NCBI RefSeq assembly: GCF_009909185.1
Contig: NZ_JAAAMV010000003.1
Coordinates: 310,001 to 374,000, forward strand
Length of the DNA: 64,000 bases
From: Paenibacillus glycinis
GTDB taxonomy: Bacteria > Bacillota > Bacilli > Paenibacillales > Paenibacillaceae
Direction of reading: 5' to 3'
The notes under the pieces are model-generated. The model was not told the DNA's origin. It made no database searches and saw only the letters and a list, made by a program, of their open reading frames with translations. Position numbers and translations under genes: made by a program. Shown here one piece after another: positions 1 to 7,113 of the stretch; positions within the stretch are counted from its first letter, which is position 1, and each line of letters opens with the position of its first letter.

Positions 1-816
1 TCCTTGCTCGCTGCCCAATAGGTCGTACAATAGACTGGACACTGGGACGGGCGAATCCGCTGATTGCGACATTTTTATGAAGATGCCCACATCTTTATAC
101 GGGATATGGTTTTGCGTGAAGAGATGATCCTCCTTGTCGACGACCATCTGGCCGTATCTCTTATAGATCGGGCTGTTAAACAGCGTTTGGGTCAACATGT
201 CGATCGCCGCTTTGGGATCGCCCCCGTTCTTCTCGACCATCGCGAGGCCTTCCCTGATCGTGTACACGGCCGAAGCGATCATGAAGTTTCCTACGAGCTT
301 CACTTGATTCGCTGCGCCGACAGCCTCGCCGAAGTCGAAAATATTCGATCCTCCCATCGCCTCTACGATCGGTCTGACGCGTTCCTTGGCCATCCGCGGT
401 CCTGCCATGGGAATGGAAAGTTGACGCGCGGCCGCGGCCTGCGGGACTCCGAAGATGGGCGCTTCCACCAAGGTACTGCCATGCTCGGCGTGAAGGGCGG
501 CAAGCTTTATTGAGGTTTCGGGCGATACGGTGCTCATCGAGATATGAACGCCGCCCATGCCAAGCTTCTCTAGAAAACCATCGCTCGTGACGATGCTTTC
601 CACGGCCGCGTCATCCCACAAAATAGTCGCCACGACTCCGCCGGCCGTTACGGCCTCGGCCGGTCGAGACGCCAGCCGTGCGCCCCGAGCCACCAAGGAT
701 GCGGCTTTACTCGCCGTTCGGTTGTATACCGCAAGCGAATATCCGGCATGAAGGAGATTGGCCGCCATCGGCGACCCCAAATTGCCAAGCCCGATGAATC
801 CGATCGTGTCATTCAT
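1..816 (-). CDS. NAD(P)-dependent 3-hydroxyisobutyrate dehydrogenase-like oxidoreductase (3' end cut by window)
   Basis: Translated on the minus strand from ATG at 816; 272 codons are open and the gene runs off the left edge, so the C-terminus is missing. The N-terminus has the dinucleotide-binding glycine motif GFIGLGNLGSPMA of the 3-hydroxyisobutyrate dehydrogenase / 6-phosphogluconate dehydrogenase-like family, followed by a Rossmann fold and, near residue 170, the GAANQVKLVGN segment with the family lysine. These enzymes reduce or oxidise beta-hydroxyacids or semialdehydes in the cytoplasm; the substrate cannot be told. The gene lies 72 bp behind the MerR gene on the same strand, with a perfect inverted repeat in between, so it is probably the MerR target. 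The reading frame has no listed counterpart because it lacks a stop in the window. Confidence 0.85.
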   Translation of the reverse strand, partial: MNDTIGFIGLGNLGSPMAANLLHAGYSLAVYNRTASKAASLVARGARLASRPAEAVTAGGVVATILWDDAAVESIVTSDGFLEKLGMGGVHISMSTVSPETSIKLAALHAEHGSTLVEAPIFGVPQAAAARQLSIPMAGPRMAKERVRPIVEAMGGSNIFDFGEAVGAANQVKLVGNFMIASAVYTIREGLAMVEKNGGDPKAAIDMLTQTLFNSPIYKRYGQMVVDKEDHLFTQNHIPYKDVGIFIKMSQSADSPVPVSSLLYDLLGSEQG

Positions 817-852
817 GACATGTATCCCTCCCAGGGAAAAGCTTATTCTCAG

Positions 853-874
853 AACATGACGTAAACGTCATGTT
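853..874. promoter_or_regulatory. Putative MerR operator before the dehydrogenase gene
   Basis: Perfect inverted repeat of half-sites AACATGACGT and ACGTCATGTT separated by 2 nt. It sits between the merR stop and the dehydrogenase start and matches the repeat at 1292-1313 with one difference. Binding by the adjacent MerR protein is inference. Confidence 0.6.
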
Positions 875-888
875 TGAACCAAAAAAAT

Positions 889-1278
889 TTAATGCTGCCC
901 GTTTTCCTTCAACCAATGCTCGAAGCGTTCGATATTGGCCTCTAGCTCCACCCGGAAATGCTGTAAATCAACGATCTTACGGTCGGCTTCCGCTAAATGC
1001 CGCCGCAGGATGGCGAGGACCTTCCGTTTCGGCCGTACGCCGCTTTCATCGGTGAAATAGAGTTCAATCACGTCTCTTATTTCTTCCAGGCTCAGTCCGA
1101 GCTTCTTTAATTGGTCGATTTTCCGAAGTCGCGCAACCGACTCTTCGGTGTAGTAATGCTGACCGTTGCCTTCGCGCTCGCCCGAAGGCAGCAGTCCGAT
1201 GCTTTCGTAATAGCGAACCGTACGATGCGTTACCCCGGCTCGTTTGGTTAAATCGCCTATGCGCATGTGGTCTCTCAC
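889..1278 (-). CDS. MerR family transcriptional regulator
   Basis: 129-residue regulator. The N-terminal winged helix reads MRIGDLTKRAGVTHRTVRYYE, typical of the MerR DNA-binding domain, followed by IGLLPSG and a long helix ending in a C-terminal effector/dimer region with little cysteine, so it is not an obvious metal sensor of the CueR type. I choose GTG at 1278 because TGGAGG lies 6 nt upstream; the ATG at 1266, four codons inside, is 18 nt from that site. Upstream-extended frames starting at 1362 would run through the promoter and operator and are rejected. Two near-identical inverted repeats flank the gene, one before it and one before the downstream dehydrogenase, which suggests autoregulation plus control of that enzyme. 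Confidence 0.88.
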   Translation of the reverse strand: MRDHMRIGDLTKRAGVTHRTVRYYESIGLLPSGEREGNGQHYYTEESVARLRKIDQLKKLGLSLEEIRDVIELYFTDESGVRPKRKVLAILRRHLAEADRKIVDLQHFRVELEANIERFEHWLKENGQH

Positions 1279-1291
1279 GGGTCGCCTCCAA

Positions 1292-1313
1292 AACGTGACG
1301 TTAACGTCATGTT
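1292..1313. promoter_or_regulatory. Putative MerR autoregulatory operator
   Basis: Inverted repeat of half-sites AACGTGACGT and ACGTCATGTT with a 2-nt centre (one mismatch between arms). It begins 4 nt downstream of the proposed merR -10 box, a place that fits repression rather than the usual MerR spacer-distortion activation. Confidence 0.6.
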
Positions 1314-1316
1314 CGT

Positions 1317-1345
1317 AGCTTATCATCTTCGTAGGCCATTGTAAA
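1317..1345 (-). promoter_or_regulatory. Putative merR promoter
   Basis: On the minus strand, TTTACA (1340-1345) and TAAGCT (1317-1322) with a 17-nt spacer. The -35 is good and the -10 is weak. It lies just upstream of the operator at 1292-1313. Confidence 0.45.
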
Positions 1346-1351
1346 GGGCAT

Positions 1352-1392
1352 ACGAAAAGCACCCCGTCAGCCGTTCGGCTGCTCGAGGTGCT
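1352..1392 (-). terminator. Rho-independent terminator after ppaC
   Basis: Stem AGCACC / GGTGCT enclosing an inner CAGCCG-TT-CGGCTG hairpin, followed on the minus strand by TTTTCGT. It lies downstream of ppaC and before the merR promoter. Confidence 0.7.
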
Positions 1393-1425
1393 CTTCTTAC
1401 GCGAAAACGCTCGTATGTCGCTGTC

Positions 1426-2355
1426 TTATTTGCTCAGCGCTTCGGTCAGCACCGGAACGATTTGCGATTTGCGGCTTACGACGCCTTTGAGCACCGCTCT
1501 GTTGGCGTCCAGCTTCACGCTGTACGCTTCTTCGACCGCGCTGGCTTTGGCGCCGAGCGCCAGGGCGACGGAATCGTTGTTCAGGATGTCCGTCACGACG
1601 AAGACGAACAGGTCAAGCCCTTTGTCCGCGATGATTTTGTTAAGCGCGTCTTCGACTTCCGCTTGGCGCGAAAGCACGTCGTTCACGTCGACCGCGTTCA
1701 CTTGCGCGATTTCGACTTTGCTGCCGCCCATCGAGAATTCTTTCGAGTCCAGGGAGATCAGCTGCGCGATCGTTTTCTGGCTCAGGTCCGCGCCGGCTTT
1801 GAGCATGTCCAAGCCGTATGTATCCGCGTCCACGCCCGCGATAGCCGCAAGCTCGCGCGCTGCCGCGACGTCTTCCGGCGTGCAGGTCGGCGATTTGAAC
1901 AGAAGCGAATCGGAGATGATGGCGGAGAGCATCAAGCCCGCGATGCCGCTTTCGATCGCGATGCCGTTTTCTTTGTACAGTTTGTTCAGGATCGTCGCCG
2001 TGCAGCCGACAGGCTCGCAGCGGTAGTACAGCGGGTGAGCCGTCTCGAAGTTCGCGATCCGGTGATGGTCGATAACTTCAAGGACGCGCACTTTATCGAT
2101 GTCGCTCGCGCTTTGTTGGCGCTCGTTATGGTCGACCAGGATGACCGTGCCCGTTTCGTTCGCTACCGTCTCCACCAAACGCGGCGCGGCCGCTTTGAAT
2201 TGTTCCAGCGCGTATTGCGTTTCGCCGCTTACTTCGCCAAGACGAACCGCTTCAACCTCTTGACCGAGCTTCGTTTTGAGATCCGCATAGGCGATCGCCG
2301 AGCAGATGGTGTCCGTATCCGGATTTTTGTGGCCGAAAATCAATGTTTTTGACAT
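1426..2355 (-). CDS. ppaC: Manganese-dependent inorganic pyrophosphatase (class II, DHH family)
   Basis: 309 residues, the usual length for this cytoplasmic enzyme, which hydrolyses pyrophosphate to phosphate and so drives biosynthetic reactions. Visible metal and substrate motifs are GHKNPDTD near the N-terminus (the HxxPDxD ligand set), VDHNE, and VIDHHR (the DHH motif), followed by the DHHA2 domain with the C-terminal SRKSQIVP segment that contacts phosphate. The start ATG is preceded by AAGGAG at a 7-nt spacing. The gene is monocistronic: it has its own terminator at 1352-1392 and a TATAAT-containing promoter region upstream. It is the standard pyrophosphatase of bacilli, and nothing unusual is seen. 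Confidence 0.97.
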   Translation of the reverse strand: MSKTLIFGHKNPDTDTICSAIAYADLKTKLGQEVEAVRLGEVSGETQYALEQFKAAAPRLVETVANETGTVILVDHNERQQSASDIDKVRVLEVIDHHRIANFETAHPLYYRCEPVGCTATILNKLYKENGIAIESGIAGLMLSAIISDSLLFKSPTCTPEDVAAARELAAIAGVDADTYGLDMLKAGADLSQKTIAQLISLDSKEFSMGGSKVEIAQVNAVDVNDVLSRQAEVEDALNKIIADKGLDLFVFVVTDILNNDSVALALGAKASAVEEAYSVKLDANRAVLKGVVSRKSQIVPVLTEALSK

Positions 2356-2396
2356 TTAAGTTCTCCTTACGAAGTTATTTTGGTACCCTACCGGGT

Positions 2397-2425
2397 ATTA
2401 TACCGTTAAATGTCTGCAATGCCTA
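2397..2425 (-). promoter_or_regulatory. ppaC: Putative ppaC promoter
   Basis: Perfect TATAAT on the minus strand at 2397-2402, about 40 nt before the ATG. The matching -35 (TAGGCA, 2420-2425) is weak. Confidence 0.45.
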
Positions 2426-2488
2426 TTCCTATACACGGAAATATCGAAAACGATTACTTCGTCCGTTTTCCCTCGAACGCCGTCCCCA

Positions 2489-2518
2489 TTTCGCATCACG
2501 GCACCGACGTGCTATAAT
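2489..2518 (+). promoter_or_regulatory. Putative promoter of the Dabb gene
   Basis: TATAAT at 2513-2518 with a weak TTCGCA at 2489-2494, spacer 18 nt. Confidence 0.45.
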
Positions 2519-2581
2519 GCTTGTCAAAACGACCTAAAACGATCCATGCGATCGATTCCAAGCGAGGAGCGTGCCAGATCC

Positions 2582-2884
2582 ATGTTCGAACATCTCGTCA
2601 TTTTCAAATTCAATGCCGCCATTACCCCGGAGCGCGAGCAGGAGCTGATAGGCAAGCTGCTGGCGTTCAAAGGCCAAATCCCGGGTCTCGTCGAGGTGAC
2701 CGCGGGGCTGAACGTCACGGAAGAAACGGACAACAAGCACGGTTATTCCCTCGGGCTTCGCGTCACGTTCGAGAGCCGGGAAGCGCTTCGCGCCTACGGC
2801 CCGCATCCCCTGCACCAGGATTTCGTGAAAGGGCTGGCCGGCGTGCTCGAAAACGTCGTCGTCGTGGACTATCCGATCCAGTAA
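2582..2884 (+). CDS. Dabb family (stress-responsive alpha-beta barrel) protein
   Basis: 100 residues starting MFEHLVIFKFN, the typical opening of the dimeric ferredoxin-like Dabb fold; the pattern of alternating strands continues through LGLRVTFESREALRAYGPHPLHQDF and ends in the VVVDYPI strand. Such proteins form small dimeric barrels; some are enzymes or stress proteins, but most are uncharacterised, and no active site can be assigned here. An in-frame ATG at 2546 would add 12 non-conserved residues; I prefer 2582 because GAGGAG at about 2561-2566 lies between the two starts, although its 12-nt-plus spacing is long. Its own promoter and terminator (2979-3010) suggest a single-gene unit. Confidence 0.85.
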   Translation: MFEHLVIFKFNAAITPEREQELIGKLLAFKGQIPGLVEVTAGLNVTEETDNKHGYSLGLRVTFESREALRAYGPHPLHQDFVKGLAGVLENVVVVDYPIQ

Positions 2885-2978
2885 CCGGATATCGCGTCCG
2901 TCATTCGCGAGAATAGCGGCGGCGACGCGCAGCGGTCCGCGGAAGAAATCCCGCTTTACTAAAAATTGACGTTCCCCA

Positions 2979-3010
2979 GGAACAGCCCGGCGTCCGCGCC
3001 GGGCTGTTCC
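2979..3010 (+). terminator. Terminator after the Dabb gene
   Basis: A 14-bp perfect stem, GGAACAGCCCGGCG with its complement, around a 4-nt loop. The downstream T-tract is poor (TGTTAG), so termination may be partial. Confidence 0.6.
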
Positions 3011-3033
3011 TGTTAGCTTCGTGGCGGTATAAT
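3005..3033 (+). promoter_or_regulatory. Putative lplA promoter
   Basis: TATAAT at 3028-3033 with TGTTCC at 3005-3010 (17-nt spacer). It overlaps the end of the preceding terminator; moderate support only. Confidence 0.4.
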
Positions 3034-3130
3034 GGACAATAGGGAGCCGGACAATCATATAACGGAGCCGATCCCGCGGCAAAATCAATCTCGCTTACGG
3101 GGAAACGATAACCTACTGGAGGAACGACCG

Positions 3131-4120
3131 ATGCTATTTATCGACAACGGCAACAGCCACGATCCGTCCTGGAACCTGGCGCTTGAAGAATACGCGCTGC
3201 GCAATTTGGCTGGCGAGCAGGATTTTCTGCTTTTCTATATCAACGAACCGTCCATCATCATCGGCAAAAATCAAAATACCGCCGAGGAAGTGAACGCCGA
3301 ATTCGTCGAACGAAACGGCATTCGCGTCGTCCGCCGCTTGTCCGGCGGCGGCGCCGTCTACCATGACCTCGGCAACCTGAACTTCAGCTTCATCACCCGG
3401 GACGACGGCAAGTCGTTCCATAACTTCCGCAAATTCACCGAGCCGGTCGTCGAAGCGCTGCGCAAGCTGGGCGTCGACGCGGAGCTGACGGGACGCAACG
3501 ACCTGCAGGTCGGCGAACGCAAAATCTCGGGCAATGCACAGTTCGCGTCCAAAGGCGTCATGTTCAGCCACGGCACGCTGCTGTTTCATTCGGAAGTGGA
3601 TGCCATCGTATCCGCGCTGAACGTGAATCCGGCGAAATTCGAATCCAAGGCGACGAAGTCCGTGCGCAGCCGCGTCGCCAACATCTCGGAATTTCTGAAG
3701 GAGCCGCTGACGATGGAGCAGTTCAAGGCCTTCATCCTGGAATCGGTCTTCGGCAGCGGCGTCGACGTGCCGGAGTACCGGCTGACGGAGGCGGATCAAG
3801 CCGGCATCCGGAAGCTCGCGGACGAGCGTTATCGCAATTGGGACTGGAACTACGGCCGTTCGCCGAAGTTCAACGTGCGCCAGGTGAAACGGCTGTCCGC
3901 CGGCACGTACGACGTCCGGCTGCTCGTCGAAGGCGGCGTCATCGCCGAAGCGTCCGTATTCGGCGACTTCTTCGGCACCGGCGAAGTATCCGACGTCACG
4001 GCCAGATTGGCCGGCGTGAAGTACGATGCCGCCTCCGTCGAAGAGGCGCTGAAGGACGTCGACCTGACCGTCTATTTCGGCCCGGTGGACCGCGGGGAAT
4101 GGTTGGCGCTGTTGTTCTAG
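3131..4120 (+). CDS. lplA: Lipoate-protein ligase
   Basis: 329 residues. Members activate lipoate with ATP and transfer it to the lysine of E2 and GcvH lipoyl domains in the cytoplasm, the salvage route for lipoylation. The large catalytic domain shows the family motifs RRLSGGGAVYHDLGN (lipoyl-AMP binding) near residue 70 and KISGNAQ with the catalytic lysine near residue 135; the C-terminal accessory domain (about 250-329) is present, so this is the full LplA/LplJ type rather than an octanoyl-transferase alone. GGAGG stands 7 nt before ATG 3131; an upstream in-frame ATG at 3032 would place the promoter -10 inside the coding region and is rejected. Confidence 0.95.
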   Translation: MLFIDNGNSHDPSWNLALEEYALRNLAGEQDFLLFYINEPSIIIGKNQNTAEEVNAEFVERNGIRVVRRLSGGGAVYHDLGNLNFSFITRDDGKSFHNFRKFTEPVVEALRKLGVDAELTGRNDLQVGERKISGNAQFASKGVMFSHGTLLFHSEVDAIVSALNVNPAKFESKATKSVRSRVANISEFLKEPLTMEQFKAFILESVFGSGVDVPEYRLTEADQAGIRKLADERYRNWDWNYGRSPKFNVRQVKRLSAGTYDVRLLVEGGVIAEASVFGDFFGTGEVSDVTARLAGVKYDAASVEEALKDVDLTVYFGPVDRGEWLALLF

Positions 4121-4221
4121 CCACCCGGCGGGCTTGGCCTTCGGGTCATGGCTTCGAAGCGGCGGACGTCATTTTCAAGAAGCATGGGAGAACGAGACGA
4201 ACGAGGAGTGAAGAGAAGAAG

Positions 4222-4446
4222 ATGAGCCGACCCGAAAATATCACTTCCTTCAAAGCGCTGCAGCTGTGGAGGGCGATTCCCCAGCAGTACAGGGACAAGC
4301 TTGTGCGCAACGTCTTCTGCGGCAATTGCGGCGGCGCGGTCGAAATCGTGGATTACAGCATCCGCGAAGAGAAATTCGCGCTGCTGCTGACCGGCAAATG
4401 CCGGACCTGCGGCAAGCCCGTTGCCCGCGTCGTCGAGAACGAATAG
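4222..4446 (+). CDS. Small zinc-ribbon protein of unknown function
   Basis: 74 residues with two CxxC knuckles, CGNC near residue 34 and CRTC near residue 58, about 24 residues apart, which predicts a single bound zinc. No enzymatic motif is visible. It follows lplA by about 100 bp on the same strand and ends just before a terminator, so it could be co-transcribed with lplA. The purine-rich stretch before ATG 4222 (GAGGAG at 4203-4208) gives a long-spaced ribosome site. Similar short zinc ribbons occur as uncharacterised proteins in Paenibacillus relatives; a nucleic-acid or protein-binding role is only inference. Confidence 0.75.
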   Translation: MSRPENITSFKALQLWRAIPQQYRDKLVRNVFCGNCGGAVEIVDYSIREEKFALLLTGKCRTCGKPVARVVENE

Positions 4447-4470
4447 CAACGCGACTAAGATCGCGCTATA

Positions 4471-4516
4471 GAAGCGGCCGATTTCCTGCTGATCCTGGCA
4501 GGGAGTCGGCCGCTTC
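4471..4516 (+). terminator. Terminator after the zinc-ribbon gene
   Basis: An 11-bp outer stem, GAAGCGGCCGA / TCGGCCGCTTC, with an inner CCTG/CAGG pairing in the loop. The following T-run is weak. Confidence 0.55.
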
Positions 4517-4608
4517 ATCTCGTTTATGCCGACTTCGTCCGACAAGCGAGCGAAAACCAGAATGAATCCACCGTGTCCTCCGCTGCCGCCCTTCATAAAA
4601 AATTAAGT

Positions 4609-4636
4609 TTGCCAATAACTCAAATTTGAGTATAAT
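4609..4636 (+). promoter_or_regulatory. Promoter of the exporter-padR operon
   Basis: TTGCCA (4609-4614), a 16-nt spacer and a perfect TATAAT (4631-4636). The spacer is almost filled by a palindrome at 4618-4631. Confidence 0.7.
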
Positions 4637-4661
4637 GACTAATGGGTAATCAAATTTGAGT
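4618..4661. promoter_or_regulatory. Twin palindromic operators, probably for PadR
   Basis: ACTCAAATTTGAGT at 4618-4631 is a perfect 14-bp palindrome between -35 and -10; a second copy with one mismatch lies at 4648-4661, just after the expected transcription start. Two sites bracketing the start fit repression. Assignment to the PadR protein encoded in the same operon is inference. Confidence 0.65.
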
Positions 4662-4688
4662 ATGTCTCAATCGAAAGGGATGACACTA

Positions 4689-6287
4689 TTGGACGCGAAT
4701 CGCAGCAACGTGAAGCTTGTCATTGCGGGTCTGATGCTCGGCTTGTTCATCGCCGCGCTCGATCAGACGATCGTATCGACCGCAATGGGTACCATAATCA
4801 AGCAGCTCGGAGGCCTCGATAAATTCATCTGGGTATACTCCGCGTACATGATCGCGATGGTCGTGGCGACGCCGATCTTCGGCAAACTGTCGGATATGTA
4901 CGGACGCAAGCGGTTTTTCCTGACCGGTCTTATTTTGTTCATGCTCGGCTCCATCTTATGCGGAACCGCGCAGAACATGGAACAGCTCATCATTTACCGC
5001 GCGATTCAAGGAATCGGCGGCGGCGCGCTCATGCCGATCGTCTTCACGATCATCTTCGACCTGTTCCCGGCCGAGAAACGCGGCAAAATGATGGGGCTCT
5101 TCGGCGCCGTATTCGGCATCTCCAGCGTGTTCGGCCCGATCCTGGGCGGCTTGATCACGGATAATATCAGCTGGCGCTGGATTTTCTACATTAACGTGCC
5201 GATCGGCATCCTGTCCGTGATCTTCATCGCGAAGGCGTATCAGGAGAACAAGAACACCCGCAAACAGTCGATCGATTGGGTCGGCGCCATCATGCTCACC
5301 GGCTTCGTGCTCTTCCTGATGTTCGGCCTCGAGCTCGGCGGTTCTGACGGCTGGGCATGGGCCTCCGCCAAAACGATCCTGCTCTTCGTCGCTTCCGCGG
5401 CTTTCCTGATCGCGTTCTTCTTCGTCGAACGCGCCGTGAAGGATCCGATCATCAAGCTCGACCTGTTCAAAAACAAAGTCGTCACGAGCAGCATGGCCAT
5501 CAGCCTGCTGTACGGCGCCGTCATGATCGCGGCCGCGTCGTATATCCCGCTCTTCATCCAAGGCGTGTTCCACAAGACGGCCACCCAGACGAGCACCGTC
5601 ATGATTCCGATGATGCTCGGCGTCGTCGCCAGCAGCCAGGTCGGCGGCCGCGTCGTGAACAAGTTCCGCTACCGCGACGTCATGCTCGTATCCGCGGTCA
5701 TGCTGATCGTCGGCACGGCGCTGCTCGGCTTCGTCATGGACGACAGCACCAGCCGCCTGGTCATCTCGCTCTTCATGGTCATCGTCGGCCTCGGCATCGG
5801 CGTATCGTTCTCCTTGCTGAACATCTCCACGCTGAACGCCGTGCCGCCGCAGTACAAAGGCACGTCGTCGTCGCTCATCACGTTCTTCCGGACGATCGGC
5901 TCCGCGCTCGGCATCGCGGTGTTCGGGGCGATCCAGAAGTCCGCGTTCCAATCGAACATCGCCGATACGCCTAACCTGAATCCCGAGCTCGCCGCGCAGA
6001 TCAAAGGCGGTCAAGCGCTGCTGGATCCCGAGGTGCAGCAGCAAATGGGACTCCCGGCCGATATCGTCAACAACCTGCTGAAGGAATTCGCGCATTCCGT
6101 CATCGCGATCTTCGAATGGTCGGTCATCCTCCCGGTCGTCGCGATCGTCTTCGCGCTGCTGCTGGGCCGCGCCCGTCTCGAAGTGAATAAATCCGGTCCG
6201 CAGGGCACGCCGGGCGCCGCCGGCAAACCGGGTCCGCAAGCCGGCGGCGAAGCCGCCAAACCGGCGCCGTCTTACCACGGAGGCTAA
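4689..6287 (+). CDS. DHA2-type MFS multidrug exporter (EmrB/QacA family, 14 TMS)
   Basis: About 532 residues with fourteen hydrophobic segments. Motif C-like and motif A-like segments are visible: the AALDQTIVSTAM opening of the drug:H+ antiporter 2 family, GKLSDMYGRKR between segments 2 and 3, and GPILGGLITD in segment 5. It should export hydrophobic drugs across the cell membrane using the proton gradient. Several starts are in frame (TTG 4656, ATG 4662, ATG 4680, TTG 4689); I choose TTG 4689 because AAAGGGATGA gives the only usable ribosome site. The last 30 residues form a collagen-like Gly-X-Y tail (GPQGTPGAAGKPGPQ). It is followed after 6 bp by padR, so the pair is one operon. Confidence 0.92.
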   Translation: MDANRSNVKLVIAGLMLGLFIAALDQTIVSTAMGTIIKQLGGLDKFIWVYSAYMIAMVVATPIFGKLSDMYGRKRFFLTGLILFMLGSILCGTAQNMEQLIIYRAIQGIGGGALMPIVFTIIFDLFPAEKRGKMMGLFGAVFGISSVFGPILGGLITDNISWRWIFYINVPIGILSVIFIAKAYQENKNTRKQSIDWVGAIMLTGFVLFLMFGLELGGSDGWAWASAKTILLFVASAAFLIAFFFVERAVKDPIIKLDLFKNKVVTSSMAISLLYGAVMIAAASYIPLFIQGVFHKTATQTSTVMIPMMLGVVASSQVGGRVVNKFRYRDVMLVSAVMLIVGTALLGFVMDDSTSRLVISLFMVIVGLGIGVSFSLLNISTLNAVPPQYKGTSSSLITFFRTIGSALGIAVFGAIQKSAFQSNIADTPNLNPELAAQIKGGQALLDPEVQQQMGLPADIVNNLLKEFAHSVIAIFEWSVILPVVAIVFALLLGRARLEVNKSGPQGTPGAAGKPGPQAGGEAAKPAPSYHGG

Positions 6288-6293
6288 ACCCGC

Positions 6294-6932
6294 ATGTCGA
6301 TGAGGCTGATGATACTGGGGCTGCTGATGGAGCGCGAACGGCATCCCTACGAAATCCGGCAAACGATCAAGCTCCGCAATTGGAACGAAAGCTTCAAGCT
6401 GCGGGACGGGTCGCTGTATTACGCGGTCGACCAGCTGCGGCAGGACGGATTGATCGAGGCGGCGGAAGTCGTCTCGGTTCCCGGCGAGAACCGTCCGGAC
6501 AAGACGATCTACCGCATCACGGAGAGCGGCCGCGAGGCGTTCCTGTCCCTGCTGCAGGAGCAGTTCAAGCTGACCTCCTATCCGCAGCATCCGTTGTTTC
6601 TGGCGATGCCCTTCGTCCGGCACGGCGACCAGGCCATGATCGAGAAGCTCGTCCTGAAGCAGCTCGAAGCCTGCGAGGCGCGGCTCGCCCGGATGGAGGC
6701 GATCCTGGAGCTGAAGGGCGCGATCATTCCCCGCGGCTCCTCGCTCATGATCGAGGGCTTCATCCAATTCGGACGGACGGAGAAAGAATGGCTGCTCCGG
6801 CTGCTCGAAGAAGCGCGCTCCGGCAAGCTGTTCGAATCGCATCAAATGACCGAAGAGCAAATTCAAGCCTACGTGACGGGCTTGAAGGAATTCGAGAAAA
6901 AATACCCGCCGAGCGCCGCGGACCCGACGTGA
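6294..6932 (+). CDS. PadR family transcriptional regulator
   Basis: 212 residues. The N-terminal winged helix (MRLMILGLLMERERHPYEIRQ through LRDGSLYYAVDQLRQDGLIEA) is typical of PadR, and the C-terminal half is the helical dimerisation region (Vir-like, PadR-s2 length). GGAGG at 6279-6283 overlaps the exporter stop codon and serves ATG 6294. PadR proteins of this arrangement usually repress a neighbouring drug exporter and are released by its substrates, so autoregulation through the two palindromes at 4618-4661 is likely. A strong terminator closes the operon at 6942-6987. Confidence 0.92.
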   Translation: MSMRLMILGLLMERERHPYEIRQTIKLRNWNESFKLRDGSLYYAVDQLRQDGLIEAAEVVSVPGENRPDKTIYRITESGREAFLSLLQEQFKLTSYPQHPLFLAMPFVRHGDQAMIEKLVLKQLEACEARLARMEAILELKGAIIPRGSSLMIEGFIQFGRTEKEWLLRLLEEARSGKLFESHQMTEEQIQAYVTGLKEFEKKYPPSAADPT

Positions 6933-6941
6933 ACGGCAAGC

Positions 6942-6987
6942 CGCCCGATTCGAAAGAGAAACTTCTTTCGAATCGGGCGTTTTTTTA
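6942..6987 (+). terminator. Strong terminator of the exporter-padR operon
   Basis: A 15-bp perfect stem (CGCCCGATTCGAAAG with its complement), 8-nt loop and eight T residues. Confidence 0.92.
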
Positions 6988-7015
6988 TTTTCGGCCTCGA
7001 ATTCATGCTGAAACC

Positions 7016-7045
7016 TTATTCCAGTATCTGACGTTCCTGTATAAT
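7016..7045 (+). promoter_or_regulatory. Putative promoter of the O-acetylation pair
   Basis: Perfect TATAAT at 7040-7045; the best -35 is a weak TTATTC at 7016-7021 (18-nt spacer). Confidence 0.4.
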
Positions 7046-7113
7046 AGAGCTACGGACGGGGCTGTCGCCGCGTCAAGACGAATCGCTATTCTCGGAGGAG
7101 CGTGCGTTTTTCG

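Noticed and set aside
4956..6866. A 636-codon open frame on the minus strand opposite the exporter and padR
   Set aside because: It is antisense to two clear genes, its translation is Arg/Asp/Glu/His-rich without a fold, and GC-rich third positions explain its length.
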